Below, one piece after another: positions 18,613 through 27,372 of a stretch of DNA of 64,000 bases. Below the pieces are notes generated by a model. It was not told the origin of the DNA. It searched no databases and saw nothing but the letters and a program-made list of their open reading frames with translations. Source of the DNA: Pseudomonadota bacterium (lineage in GTDB: Bacteria; Cyanobacteriota; Vampirovibrionia; Obscuribacterales; Obscuribacteraceae); contig JAJPJO010000168.1 in assembly GCA_021324135.1 (NCBI GenBank), positions 18,996 to 82,995 of the forward strand. The letters are read 5' to 3'. The first letter of the stretch is position 1. The number at the start of each line of letters is the position of its first letter. Made by a program: the position numbers and the translations under genes.

Positions 18613-19758
18613 ATGCCTCCAATGACGCGCCTAGACTCGCATTTGTCGATCGATCAAAGGAACCTGGGCCGGGCGATTGATAGCGGCATGAGTTTCCTAT
18701 GGCAAAATCAGCTGCCCTCGGGCGAATTCATTTCTTATCGCTCCACCGATCCGACGATGGGCACGGCTTGTGAATTTGACAGTTCGCCCTTCCCGACAGC
18801 ATTAATCGCATTTTGTCTCAGCTTTTCGAACTCAGATAAAGCGCATCAAATGATCGCCAGGGCGAGCCAATTTTTCCTTCGCGAGATGGAAGCACCGGGC
18901 GTCTGGAGATATTGGACGTCCCAGCATCCATTCCACAAGAACATACCGCCCGATACCGACGATCTCGCCTGCGTATCAAGCATCCTCATGAGCCAGGGTT
19001 TAACTTATCGCAACAATATCGACTTGATGTTGGCTAACAGAAATGACGAGGGGCTCTTCTATACCTGGTTTGCGCCCCGCTTCCGTGCAGCCAATCGATT
19101 TGCCCGGCGATGTTTTTCATTCTGGCAAACTGTTGGGCGAGAAGCGATGCAACCTGCCAGCCTCTACTATTTTTGGAAACTCAATGAAGCAAAGCCAAAT
19201 GATATTGACGCCGTTGTAAATGCAAATGCCCTGTATTACCTGTGGCTTGCCAAACAATCCGGAGCAATTTCCGATTCGATTTATGAAGCTGCTGTTGTGC
19301 CGGTCGCGAACTATCTCATGGACATCATTAGAGAAGATCGCGAAGAGCTTTGCGACAAGTGGCATCTCAGTCCATTCAATCTCTATTACGCCGTCTCTCG
19401 AAATCTATTTGCCGGTGTCGAGCCGTTTCGATCGATTGAAGATCTCCTCGTCAGGAAGGTTCTCCGGCATGCCCGCCTTGATGGGATGATCGGGAGCAAC
19501 GTTCTTGAGACTGCACTGGCGGTGTGCATCTTGCTCAACTGCTCCAGTCGTCCTGAGGAAATGTTCCGGGCCATCGACAAACTTTTAGCGAGCCAGGAAG
19601 AAACTGGCTGCTGGACCAGGTTGCCGCTCTATTATGGTGGACCAAAGAAATATTTCGGCTGGGGCTCCGAGGAGTTGACCACCGGTTTTTGCCTCGAGGC
19701 CTTGATTCGCTGCCATCATCCTTCAATGCAGAGCGGAGCAGGTCCTTATGCTCTTTAA
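18613..19758 (+). CDS. Terpene-cyclase/prenyltransferase-like alpha-barrel protein with DXDD motif
   Basis: This 381-residue soluble protein looks like an (alpha/alpha)6 barrel of the squalene-cyclase/prenyltransferase superfamily. It has a PPDTDDLACVSS segment (about residues 116-127) that matches the DXDD acid motif of class II terpene cyclases. QW-like motifs are present: QLPSGEF near the N-terminus and QEETGCW near residue 326. At 381 residues it is shorter than two-domain hopene cyclases (over 600), so it may be a single-domain cyclase or a non-catalytic relative. GGGAAAG precedes the ATG. It is first in an operon with an MBOAT acyltransferase and an SGNH-like protein, and its 3' end overlaps the MBOAT gene by 11 nt. 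Confidence 0.7.
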   Translation: MPPMTRLDSHLSIDQRNLGRAIDSGMSFLWQNQLPSGEFISYRSTDPTMGTACEFDSSPFPTALIAFCLSFSNSDKAHQMIARASQFFLREMEAPGVWRYWTSQHPFHKNIPPDTDDLACVSSILMSQGLTYRNNIDLMLANRNDEGLFYTWFAPRFRAANRFARRCFSFWQTVGREAMQPASLYYFWKLNEAKPNDIDAVVNANALYYLWLAKQSGAISDSIYEAAVVPVANYLMDIIREDREELCDKWHLSPFNLYYAVSRNLFAGVEPFRSIEDLLVRKVLRHARLDGMIGSNVLETALAVCILLNCSSRPEEMFRAIDKLLASQEETGCWTRLPLYYGGPKKYFGWGSEELTTGFCLEALIRCHHPSMQSGAGPYAL

Positions 19759-21154
19759 TTCGCTTGAATTCGTATTTTTCTTCATGATCGTGATCGCGAT
19801 ATATTATGTCCGCATGCAGCGCCAGTGGCAGCTATCGGTGCTCGTTATATCGAGTCTCCTCTTCTACGGCTGGGCGCAGCCGGACTTGATTTTGCTTCTT
19901 GCATTCTCGATATTTCTGAATGCTTTTTTCTGCTGGCGAATCGTTTCTCAAACTGATCAAAAGAAGAGGCTGACCCTCACCCTCATGGCAGTGACACTAA
20001 ATGTAGTGTCGCTCTTGGTTTTCAAATACACAACCTTCTTCGTCGATCTGCTTCGCACTCTCACACATTTGGACATCAGTTCGCGCCGGCTCGTTTCCTC
20101 GCTCACGAACTTGCCGATCCCTCTGGGCATCAGCTTCTTCACGCTCGAAGGTATCTGCCTGCTGGTTGAGTCTTATCGCAAGCCGCAGCCCGCCACCTTC
20201 AAATCATTTTTGCGCAATACATGCACTATCATGAGCTTTTTCCCTCATTTGATTGCCGGGCCGATTTTAAGGCCCGAGCAGTTCTTCCCCCAGGTGAAAA
20301 CCAAACGATTCTCTGAAATAGATTGGAACTTCGCTCTGAGCAGCTTGATACTCGGCTATTTTTTGAAGTGTTTCGTCTCCGATAATCTCGCCTCATACAC
20401 AACCTTCGTCGCCGGAGATGGTGCGCTTTTGACAATCGTCATCATCATGGCGAATGCGCTTCGCCTCTTCGCCGACTTTGCCGGCTATTCCTACATCGCG
20501 ATCGGTTTGTCGGCACTGCTTGGCTATCGCCTGCCGCAAAACTTCAACTGGCCGTTCCAGTCGCAGTCCATGAGCGAGTTCTGGACGAGATGGAACATGA
20601 CTGTATCGTTCTGGTTTAGAGATTACGCATATATCCCACTGGGTGGCAACCGCAAAGGAAAAATCAGGACCCTGATCAATACCCTCCTGGCCATGACGCT
20701 AAGCGGATTCTGGCATGGTGCAGGGCTTAGATATCTCATGTGGGGTTTTTTGCACGGCCTGGTAATCTGCTTTGAGGTTTTATTGGGCTTGCATAAAAGC
20801 CGTTCGAAAAACCGTCTATTAGCCACCCTTCGTACTCTATTCACCTTCTCGATTTTTGCCTTTCTCTGGACCCTTGTGATCGTTCCCTCGCATCAACTCC
20901 CAACAGTGTGGGCGCAATTGAGCACTCAAGATTGGAATCTCAGGGTGTACACCATATTTTTCATGCTTATTTATTCGCTTCCTGTATTCTTTCTACATTG
21001 CTTCGCGAATCCAGCGACCGACTTATCACTGCCGGCAATCCAGCCGGCAAGCTGGATGCGCTTCCGCCTGAAAGAATGCGCGCTTGCGATCATGCTATTT
21101 ATGATCGTGACGAGTTCAGGTGATCCAACAACCTTCGTCTATTTCCACTTCTGA
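19748..21154 (+). CDS. MBOAT-family O-acyltransferase
   Basis: This 468-residue polytopic membrane protein starts with MLFNSLEFVFFF, like AlgI/DltB relatives. It has the MBOAT core: SEFWTRWNMTVSFWFRDY at about 275-292, YIPLGGNRKG, and the catalytic-His segment SGFWHGAG near residue 322. The family moves acyl groups across or within the membrane onto glycans, lipids or proteins. It overlaps the DXDD protein gene upstream by 11 nt and the SGNH-like gene by one base (TGATG) downstream. The MBOAT plus SGNH-partner pairing is common in exopolysaccharide O-acetylation, so it probably acylates the exported glycan outside the cytoplasm. Confidence 0.93.
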   Translation: MLFNSLEFVFFFMIVIAIYYVRMQRQWQLSVLVISSLLFYGWAQPDLILLLAFSIFLNAFFCWRIVSQTDQKKRLTLTLMAVTLNVVSLLVFKYTTFFVDLLRTLTHLDISSRRLVSSLTNLPIPLGISFFTLEGICLLVESYRKPQPATFKSFLRNTCTIMSFFPHLIAGPILRPEQFFPQVKTKRFSEIDWNFALSSLILGYFLKCFVSDNLASYTTFVAGDGALLTIVIIMANALRLFADFAGYSYIAIGLSALLGYRLPQNFNWPFQSQSMSEFWTRWNMTVSFWFRDYAYIPLGGNRKGKIRTLINTLLAMTLSGFWHGAGLRYLMWGFLHGLVICFEVLLGLHKSRSKNRLLATLRTLFTFSIFAFLWTLVIVPSHQLPTVWAQLSTQDWNLRVYTIFFMLIYSLPVFFLHCFANPATDLSLPAIQPASWMRFRLKECALAIMLFMIVTSSGDPTTFVYFHF

Positions 21155-22038
21155 TGCAAATAAGAAATGCACTAGCGCTGGCGACTCTCCTGCTGCTCGG
21201 ATACTACCTCCTGAGCTACTCCGGTATTCTGCGCAATGGTGCTCCCTTTACACCCGAGCAAGCAGTGCGCTCCAAGTTATTGGAGTGGGCTCATCGCCGC
21301 GAAGCCCCGGAGATTGCCATTGTAGGCACCTCCCGAGCGTTTCTCCTTCGCACCGACCTTTTTGATGTACCTGCCGAGAATCTGGCAATTTATGGCGAAA
21401 CGGCTCATGCCGGTCTGGAAATTTTAAGAAGAAGCCCGGTCACACCACATATAGTGCTAGTGGAAGCCGACTCGATCTCATTGGCGCGCAAATATATTCA
21501 GAACAGATTGAGCGAGCCCAAAAATATTTTGGAGGAAGTGCAATGGCATTTCTCTGATTGCCGCCGCAGACCGATCAATGTTTTGGCTGCATATTATCCG
21601 CAAGAAGCGATCAATATAAGATTCACGGATCGCGATCGCGAAATTGCCCGGCGTCAATTTCTTGACGGCACGGGCAGCTATTTTTTGAATGAGCTCAAAG
21701 ACGAGCCGAGAAGGTCCGGCTGTATTGCAGAGGCCAAACGTTCAATCGATGAGCTGATCGAGCGTGGTGCCAAGGTCGTGTTTTTCACGATACCAAGCGA
21801 CAGTACAGTACAGGAGCTTGTGCGTCCGTATGACCAAATAATCAAGCAAACCTTCTCGTCATCGAAGTATCTGTGGTTGGATAGCTCATCAGAAAGCTTT
21901 GAGATGGGCGACTTGCTGCATCTTTCGCAAGGAGGAGCCAGAGCCTTCACGCGATCGTTGCAGTCTCGACTGGTGCAGTCGGGAGCCCTGCCGATTCAGT
22001 TAAGCAAAAGAGAAAGCACTCATAAGTTAGAGCGCTGA
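21154..22038 (+). CDS. SGNH/GDSL-like membrane-anchored partner of MBOAT
   Basis: This 294-residue protein has an N-terminal hydrophobic segment (about 5-25), then an alpha/beta domain. AIVGTSRAF places Ser60 where the nucleophile of AlgJ/AlgX-type SGNH proteins sits, and a late DLLHLSQGG offers the Asp-x-x-His pair. This layout suits an extracytoplasmic acyl transferase or esterase that receives the acyl group from the MBOAT protein. Its start overlaps the MBOAT stop by one base, indicating coupled translation. Overall similarity is weak, so the family call rests mainly on these motifs and the gene pairing. Confidence 0.7.
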   Translation: MQIRNALALATLLLLGYYLLSYSGILRNGAPFTPEQAVRSKLLEWAHRREAPEIAIVGTSRAFLLRTDLFDVPAENLAIYGETAHAGLEILRRSPVTPHIVLVEADSISLARKYIQNRLSEPKNILEEVQWHFSDCRRRPINVLAAYYPQEAINIRFTDRDREIARRQFLDGTGSYFLNELKDEPRRSGCIAEAKRSIDELIERGAKVVFFTIPSDSTVQELVRPYDQIIKQTFSSSKYLWLDSSSESFEMGDLLHLSQGGARAFTRSLQSRLVQSGALPIQLSKRESTHKLER

Positions 22039-22102
22039 GTCTAGTACAATATTGTTTTTTGCGGCAGGCGCACAATTGAGCAATGGCTCAGGGAGAGATT
22101 CT

Positions 22103-22762
22103 ATGCGCAAAATGATGTTGACCTCATTTTCGCTTGTTATTCTGAGTTCCGCCATCACTGCGGCTCGGGCTGATGACCAGAAATCCGCATCGCTCGACTA
22201 TTTTCCACTGAGACCACTGGTTAAGGGCAAAGAAGGAGATTGGTGGAAGTACGAATTGGGTTCTGGAAACACAAAATCAGATTTCACCATGAAGGTCGTT
22301 AAGACACAAAAACAGGCGGACAAAACTGACCTGTTTCAAATCGACACGATCATGCCGGAGCGAACCATCCATTCATGGTTCACCAAGGGTAATGGCGTGG
22401 TTCTCAAGCAAAGAGAGCAATTCGGCGATGATCCGCAAATGATGACCCAGTTTCAGCCCGCCTACGTCATCAAAAATACTCTTAAGAACGGTGATAAATG
22501 GGAGTGGTCCGGCAAGGGCCAGATGGGAGTCGAGGCGAAGGAATCGTTTCAAGTCTCCGGACCCGAGACGGTTGTGGTGCCTGCAGGCAAATTCGAGACC
22601 ATGAAGCTCACCGATCGTGTCGTGCAGGGAAAAAACATTTCCGTCAAAACGGTCTGGTTCGCCAATCAAGTCGGAATGGTGAAGTCGTCAGTACAGACCG
22701 ATGCCGGAGTGACTGAAGTGAAACTCGTCGATTATGCAGCCAAGAAGAAATCTTCCGGTTAG
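22103..22762 (+). CDS. Secreted protein of unknown function
   Basis: Read from ATG 22103, which has AGGGAGAG just upstream, this is a 219-residue protein with a clear signal peptide (MRKMM, hydrophobic core, cleavage near ARA-DD at about 24). The mature part is beta-rich and contains KGKEGDWWKYELGSG and alternating strands such as ETVVVPAGKFETMKL and ISVKTVWFANQVGMVKS. This resembles DUF3108-like or LolA-type periplasmic folds in which a GxW..Y start is followed by a beta sheet; I do not assign a function. It stands alone and is convergent with the GNAT gene. Confidence 0.75.
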   Translation: MRKMMLTSFSLVILSSAITAARADDQKSASLDYFPLRPLVKGKEGDWWKYELGSGNTKSDFTMKVVKTQKQADKTDLFQIDTIMPERTIHSWFTKGNGVVLKQREQFGDDPQMMTQFQPAYVIKNTLKNGDKWEWSGKGQMGVEAKESFQVSGPETVVVPAGKFETMKLTDRVVQGKNISVKTVWFANQVGMVKSSVQTDAGVTEVKLVDYAAKKKSSG

Positions 22763-22775
22763 CCGGCGCCCTTGA

Positions 22776-23312
22776 TCAGCTCTGAAAGCGGCTGGGCTCG
22801 TCCGGCTCCTGATCATGTTCTTTAAGGATCAGATGCCACCAACCGACATCGTGCCATTTCCCCAGTTTGTACCCGACATTTTTATACACACCCACCGGCT
22901 TGAACCCGAGCTTCTCATGCAGAGCCACGCTCGCCGCGTTCGGAAGCGTCACACCGGCATAAGCGTTGTATAAACCAAGCTCGCGAAGTTGCCGAAAGAG
23001 CTCCGTATAGAGCATCGTGCCGACGCCCTTGCCTCGCGCTTTCTCGGCAAGATAAATCGCCACGTCACACGACCATCGATAAGCCGCACGTTCCTTATGT
23101 GCGCAACCATAGGCATAGCCAAGTATTTCCCCATTTTCTTCGCAAACCAGCCATGGATGCGTCTTTGTAATTGCAGCCATCCGCCGCTGCATTTCATCAA
23201 TGCTTGGAGGAACGACCTCAAATGTGGTGGCACTGTTCAAGCAAAACGGAGCGTAAATCTCCACAATGCCTAGCGCATCCTCGGCTCTGGCAGCGCGAAT
23301 CATAGAGTGCAT
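22776..23312 (-). CDS. GNAT N-acetyltransferase, phosphinothricin-acetyltransferase-like
   Basis: This 178-residue protein follows the Pat/YncA-like GNAT pattern: IRAARAEDALGIVEIYAPF at the N-terminus, a central GYAYGCAHKERAAYRWSCDVAIYL, the acetyl-CoA pyrophosphate loop EKARGKGVGT near residue 92, and ASVALHEKLGFKPVGV near 125. Family members N-acetylate small amines such as phosphinothricin or methionine derivatives using acetyl-CoA. ATG 23312 and ATG 23303 are both possible starts. It is downstream of the rpsP-KH cluster on the same strand and may be read through from it. Confidence 0.88.
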   Translation of the reverse strand: MHSMIRAARAEDALGIVEIYAPFCLNSATTFEVVPPSIDEMQRRMAAITKTHPWLVCEENGEILGYAYGCAHKERAAYRWSCDVAIYLAEKARGKGVGTMLYTELFRQLRELGLYNAYAGVTLPNAASVALHEKLGFKPVGVYKNVGYKLGKWHDVGWWHLILKEHDQEPDEPSRFQS

Positions 23313-23338
23313 ATAATAGGATAATTCATGCGGTCCGC

Positions 23339-23668
23339 CTACTCGGATGATTCGCCGAGTATTTCTGCCATCAAAGCGCGATAACGCCGCAAATTCTCTT
23401 CGTAGCTACCGCTTACATTTTTGATGCTATCGTCTCCCTGTCCACTGCCTTTGATGAACAGCCAGGGAGCAACCTCTTTCAATTTCTGCTCACTGATCCA
23501 GTTTCGAGCCAGGAGAATTTCCTCCGGACTCATCGCCGTCACTTCCTGATCCGAGCGCACGAGGTTGGCTTGGGCCGAGGATATCAGTTTGCGCTCCACG
23601 AGCAGATCAAGAAGATCCTGCTCCGAGCGTTTGTCTGCCGGATTGGTTGATTCTGCCTCAGGCATCAC
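23339..23668 (-). CDS. Small acidic protein of unknown function
   Basis: This 109-residue acidic, helix-rich protein has a central pattern LLDLLVERKLISSAQANLVRSDQEVT that resembles the small helical N-terminal domain of GspE/PilB-type ATPases. There is no ATPase domain. The start is GTG 23668 or ATG 23665. It lies 23 nt after the KH gene and 27 nt before the GNAT gene on the same strand, so it is probably cotranscribed with the translation cluster. Function unknown. Confidence 0.55.
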   Translation of the reverse strand: MMPEAESTNPADKRSEQDLLDLLVERKLISSAQANLVRSDQEVTAMSPEEILLARNWISEQKLKEVAPWLFIKGSGQGDDSIKNVSGSYEENLRRYRALMAEILGESSE

Positions 23669-23691
23669 ATTCGGGGCTCATAAAAACCCGC

Positions 23692-24087
23692 TTACTGGAC
23701 CACTATGTCGACTTTTTTGCCGTAGCGTCCGGCGGCTGCTTTTATTAAATTGCGAAGCGCCGAGATGGTTCGCCCATCTTTGCCGATCAAACGACCGGTC
23801 ACGGCTGGGTCGCATTTGACACTGACGCGGCTGCGTCTGGGTCCGAAGCTCTTCCTTTCAAAATGCAATGAATCAGGCTCTTTGGCGAGAACCTTCAATA
23901 TGTACTCGGCTAAATCTTCAGGCGCAGAGGTCTGGATTAGCTTGCCTTGGAAGCCGCCCCGCCTTTGGCCGCCGCCCCGGCCGCCGCCGAACCGCCCTCC
24001 GCCGCCGCCACCGCCGAACCTGCCGCCGCCGCCTTTCTTAAAAGGCCGGCTACCGTATCGCTTGGCTGGGCCCCGTTTTTCATCCAT
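23692..24087 (-). CDS. khpA: KH-domain RNA-binding protein (KhpA-like) with Gly/Arg-rich N-terminal extension
   Basis: The C-terminal 80 residues are a single KH domain: [13 protein letters not shown], then [20 protein letters not shown] with the GxxG loop (GKDG), ending KKVDIVVQ. This is the KhpA/YlqC family that normally follows rpsP. An N-terminal extension of about 48 residues rich in Gly, Arg and Phe (repeats of GRFGGG) resembles RGG-box RNA-binding tails. The extension is encoded inside rpsP in another frame; the overlap is 151 nt. No ATG or GTG lies between the extension and the KH core, and a TTG inside the core would remove its first strand. So the ATG at 24087, with GAGAAG about 10 nt upstream, is the best start. 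Confidence 0.8.
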   Translation of the reverse strand: MDEKRGPAKRYGSRPFKKGGGGRFGGGGGGGRFGGGRGGGQRRGGFQGKLIQTSAPEDLAEYILKVLAKEPDSLHFERKSFGPRRSRVSVKCDPAVTGRLIGKDGRTISALRNLIKAAAGRYGKKVDIVVQ

Positions 24088-24251
24088 CGTTCAATTGCTT
24101 CTCTATCTATACGCAACTCTTTTGTGCGCGGGTTGTAATAACCAACTTCTTCAATGGGCTTGCCATCGCGCCGAGTGCGGCCGTCCACAGCTACGATTCT
24201 GTAGTGGGGGGCTTTTTTGGCGCCCATGCGCTTAAGCCTAATTTTAACCAC
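23937..24251 (-). CDS. rpsP: 30S ribosomal protein S16
   Basis: This 104-residue protein begins [20 protein letters not shown], the standard bS16 start, and continues through [20 protein letters not shown] and the [17 protein letters not shown] segment. bS16 binds 16S rRNA during 30S assembly. The GTG start at 24251 has GAGGA 7 nt upstream. The last 30 residues form an Ala/Gly-rich extension ([19 protein letters not shown]) beyond the usual core, and this part is encoded by the same DNA as the start of the KH protein. It follows ffh by 102 nt, as in the common ffh-rpsP-khpA order, but rimM and trmD do not follow. Confidence 0.97.
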   Translation of the reverse strand: MVKIRLKRMGAKKAPHYRIVAVDGRTRRDGKPIEEVGYYNPRTKELRIDREAIERWMKNGAQPSDTVAGLLRKAAAAGSAVAAAEGGSAAAGAAAKGGAASKAS

Positions 24252-24353
24252 TGGATCTTCCTCTTCAAATCTTGAAATGCAAATCGAATGTGTATTTTAG
24301 CAGGTGTATATGCAAATACAGTCTCAAATAGTGTAAAGGCAGCTTTGCATTAG

Positions 24354-25886
24354 TTACCCTTTTCTTCGTTTTTTCCTCAACCTGCGTCCTCTGCCGAAGC
24401 CGCTGGCGCTTGCCGCACCTGAGCTTCCGGGCGGTTTGGGCGGGAAGCCGAACGGCGACCTTCCCGCCTGAGCCATGCCGCCACCGGGCTTAGGAGCGCC
24501 GGGCATACCGCCCAGCCCAGGCAAGCCGGGCAGTCCAGGCATACCGGGCAATCCGGGCAGACCGCCAGGACCGCCGCGCAGCATGGGTTTCATGTACTCC
24601 ATCATCTGCCGCATTTGTTGAAACTCATTTAACATTTGACCGATTTGCGCATCTTTGAGACCGCAGCCTCGCGCGATTCGGCGCCGGCGCGAGAAATCGA
24701 TCATGTCAGGATGACGGCGCTCCTCCTTGGTCATCGAGTTTATCGCCGTCTCATAAAGCGAGAGCATCTGCTCGCCATGATCGGCCACCAACTTTTGTTG
24801 CGAGCTGTTCAAACCGAGCATGCCGCCCAGTCCCATCATCTTCATGATGTCGCCGATCGAACCCATGCGCTTCATCATTTTCTGCATCTCGACGAACATC
24901 TCAAGCGTGAAGTCGCCCTTGAGCATGTCGGCGGCCACCCGCTCCATCTCCCGCTCATCGATTGTCTGCTGCGCTTTTTCAACCAGGGAGAGAACATCGC
25001 CCATGTCGAGAATGCGACTGGCCATGCGGTCTGGATAAAACGTCTCCAGATTGTCGAGCTTCTCTCCGGTGGATATATATTTGACCGGCTTACCAACCGT
25101 TTCCCGCACGGACAGCGCCGCACCGCCCCGGGCATCACCGTCCACTTTGGAGAGAATCAAGCCGGTGACATCGAGTTGCGTGTTGAATGTATCGGCTACA
25201 TTGACCGCTTCCTGTCCGGTCATCGAGTCGACGACGAGCAGCTTCTCGGCCGGCTCGAGAGCGCGATCGAGAATCATGAGCTCAGCCATCAGCGGCGTGT
25301 CGATTTGCAAGCGACCGGCCGTGTCGATTATCACCGGGCTATAACCATTTTTCTCCGCTTCCTCGATGGCGCCTTCGGCGATCTCTTGAACGTCCTTCTC
25401 GTCAGGCAGGGCGAAAACCGGAATCTCGATTTGCTCACCAAGGGTTTGCAGTTGCTTGATGGCAGCAGGTCGTTGCACGTCGCATGCCACCATCAGTGGT
25501 TTATGCCCCTCTGCCCGCAACTTAAAGGCGAGCTTCGCGCAGGCTGTTGTTTTGCCGGATCCCTGCAAACCAAGGAGCATGATTACAGGCGGCGTGCCTT
25601 CCAACTTAATCGGCTCGTTCTCGCCACCAAGGATGGTGACAAGCTCGTCATAAACTATTTTGACGAATTGCTGCGCCGGCGTGACCGATTCGAGAACCTC
25701 GGCACCAAGAGCCTTTTGCCTGACGCGGCTTATGAAGATTTTAACCACCTTCAAGCTTACATCAGCCTCAATTAGAGACTTGCGCACATCACCGATGGCT
25801 TCTTCGATATTCTCAGCCGTCAACTTGCCGTCGCCGGTCAAGTTGCGGAATGCGTTATGCAGCCTGTCGGTCAGAGTGTCGAACAT
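24354..25886 (-). CDS. ffh: Signal recognition particle protein Ffh (SRP54)
   Basis: This 510-residue protein has all parts of Ffh. The N-domain is followed by the GTPase with P-loop GLQGSGKTT (about 106-114), DTAGRLQID and SKVDGDARGG, and then the Met-rich M domain that binds signal peptides and 4.5S RNA (about 300-440). It targets nascent membrane and secreted proteins to the receptor FtsY. The C-terminal 70 residues are a low-complexity tail with collagen-like Gly-Leu-Pro triplets, then a very basic end (RRLRKKRRKG). It starts 11 nt after the HD hydrolase stop, so these two genes form an operon with rpsP and the KH gene downstream. Confidence 0.98.
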   Translation of the reverse strand: MFDTLTDRLHNAFRNLTGDGKLTAENIEEAIGDVRKSLIEADVSLKVVKIFISRVRQKALGAEVLESVTPAQQFVKIVYDELVTILGGENEPIKLEGTPPVIMLLGLQGSGKTTACAKLAFKLRAEGHKPLMVACDVQRPAAIKQLQTLGEQIEIPVFALPDEKDVQEIAEGAIEEAEKNGYSPVIIDTAGRLQIDTPLMAELMILDRALEPAEKLLVVDSMTGQEAVNVADTFNTQLDVTGLILSKVDGDARGGAALSVRETVGKPVKYISTGEKLDNLETFYPDRMASRILDMGDVLSLVEKAQQTIDEREMERVAADMLKGDFTLEMFVEMQKMMKRMGSIGDIMKMMGLGGMLGLNSSQQKLVADHGEQMLSLYETAINSMTKEERRHPDMIDFSRRRRIARGCGLKDAQIGQMLNEFQQMRQMMEYMKPMLRGGPGGLPGLPGMPGLPGLPGLGGMPGAPKPGGGMAQAGRSPFGFPPKPPGSSGAASASGFGRGRRLRKKRRKG

Positions 25887-25897
25887 TTTTCGCTCCT

Positions 25898-27205
25898 TTA
25901 GTGGGCTGGAATTAGTTCCTTTATAACCGCAATTTTGCCTGAGATCTCGTCAGGAAATACGAGCCACGTGGATTCGTAATTTCCTTTAACGAGTGCCTCT
26001 ATGGCAAGCGATACCTTGGAGAGTTCGGTGGTACGGCCGCCCTCGGTGCGCACCATTATATTAGTTTGCGGGTGGGCATCGCTGGGTCGATAGTAATCAT
26101 AAGGACGGAAGCCGGTGGACTCAATGCCCGTGTAATATTCGGGATCGAGCCCGTGGTCGGCAACCAGGCGTTTCGCCTCTTTTAGAATATCGTTAACAAG
26201 CATGTCGCTGGGTGATGGAATGCGAATCGCTTTGAACAAACGACGATCGAGAAAACGGCTCGACAGATCGGAGAGAATCGGATCCGGATCTTCAGACCAG
26301 CGTTTGATGTGATAGGTGAGTTGAACGTCATCGAGATGCAAGTATTCATGGACGCTCAGGCGCTCACCGCGAAACCACTTACTGGTCGACTCATCGACGA
26401 AGCAGACTCGATCGCTACGGTCGCTCAGAACTTTTTTGAAGCGTTTGATCAGGTTGGACAACAATGCGCGAGCAGCGAGATTTTTTCGATGATAGTAAAC
26501 CTGTGAATACATTGATGAGCGGGCGAAGAGGTAGTCCTCAACAGCAATTTGCCCTTTCTCACCGACTACTACCATGCGATCGTTTTCATGATCGAGCTCG
26601 AGCGAGCGCAATATTCTCTGCAGCGCGAACAAACCGTATTTGGTGCCGGTCATATAACTGTCTCGCAGCAGATAATCGAAGCGGTCGCAATCGAGCTGGC
26701 TCGAGACGATGTGTGAAACCCAGTGCGGCTCGAAATTCTTCTTGAGCACCTTAACGATTTGATCGGCGAGATCCTCCTGCTCTGAGAATTTGTCGAGAAC
26801 CGCATGAATTTCAGTATCGCCGGAGATTATTCGGCACGACCAGTCCTCATGATCGTAGCCGAGGATTTGTTCGGTGACGTGCGAATACGGTCCGTGCCCG
26901 ACGTCATGAAGCAAAGCCGAGGCCAGAATCAAGGCGCGCAAATCGCGCATCTCCTCGCCCTTGTCTTCAAGATGCTCGATCAACTTGGATGCGACGTGCA
27001 TGACGCCGACCGAATGGCAGAAGCGCGATCCTTCCGCGCCCTGGAAGGTAAAATTGGTGACGCCGAGCTGATGAATGCGGCGCAGTCTTTGAAATTCTTT
27101 CGTGTCGATCAGATCGACAATCAGTCGCTCGACCGGCTTGCCTTTGTCAAGCACTATGTCTTGATGAATCGGGTCGAGATAAGTTCTTTTGTCTGCCGGC
27201 CTCAT
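25898..27205 (-). CDS. HD-domain phosphohydrolase, dNTPase/COG1078-like
   Basis: This 435-residue protein (start ATG 27205; GTG 27244 would add 13 residues) matches the HD phosphohydrolases related to dGTPase and SAMHD1. It begins YLDPIHQDIVLDKGKPVERLIV. The metal-binding residues are the His in RFCHSVGVMH, the HD pair in LLHDVGHGPYSH and a later Asp in DRFDYLLRDSYMTG. Such enzymes hydrolyse dNTPs or other phosphate esters. It is the first gene of the cluster with ffh, rpsP and khpA, with 11 nt between it and ffh. The in vivo substrate is not predictable. Confidence 0.92.
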   Translation of the reverse strand: MRPADKRTYLDPIHQDIVLDKGKPVERLIVDLIDTKEFQRLRRIHQLGVTNFTFQGAEGSRFCHSVGVMHVASKLIEHLEDKGEEMRDLRALILASALLHDVGHGPYSHVTEQILGYDHEDWSCRIISGDTEIHAVLDKFSEQEDLADQIVKVLKKNFEPHWVSHIVSSQLDCDRFDYLLRDSYMTGTKYGLFALQRILRSLELDHENDRMVVVGEKGQIAVEDYLFARSSMYSQVYYHRKNLAARALLSNLIKRFKKVLSDRSDRVCFVDESTSKWFRGERLSVHEYLHLDDVQLTYHIKRWSEDPDPILSDLSSRFLDRRLFKAIRIPSPSDMLVNDILKEAKRLVADHGLDPEYYTGIESTGFRPYDYYRPSDAHPQTNIMVRTEGGRTTELSKVSLAIEALVKGNYESTWLVFPDEISGKIAVIKELIPAH

Positions 27206-27288
27206 ATAGCCTGGGTTGTAGCGGAGAAACGAGCCCCGGCGCACAGCCGACTAAAAGAGGGATGCACGAGCCCGGAGTTGAGTTACCT

Positions 27289-27294
27289 ATTATA
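27289..27294 (-). promoter_or_regulatory. Candidate -10 box for the HD hydrolase-ffh operon
   Basis: TATAAT reads on the minus strand about 85 nt before the ATG at 27205. No good -35 hexamer lies at 17 bp, though a TTGTCA-like sequence lies farther upstream near 27326. Confidence 0.4.
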
Positions 27295-27372
27295 CTTGTT
27301 GTTGTACCGATCAGCCCGTTTCGATTGACAAACAACTTCATCGCCGGCTGAGGCAACCTCAAGATCAACAGA

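Noticed and set aside
24636..25775. A 379-codon plus-strand open frame opposite ffh
   Set aside because: It is the antisense shadow of the conserved ffh reading frame; no motif or RBS supports it.
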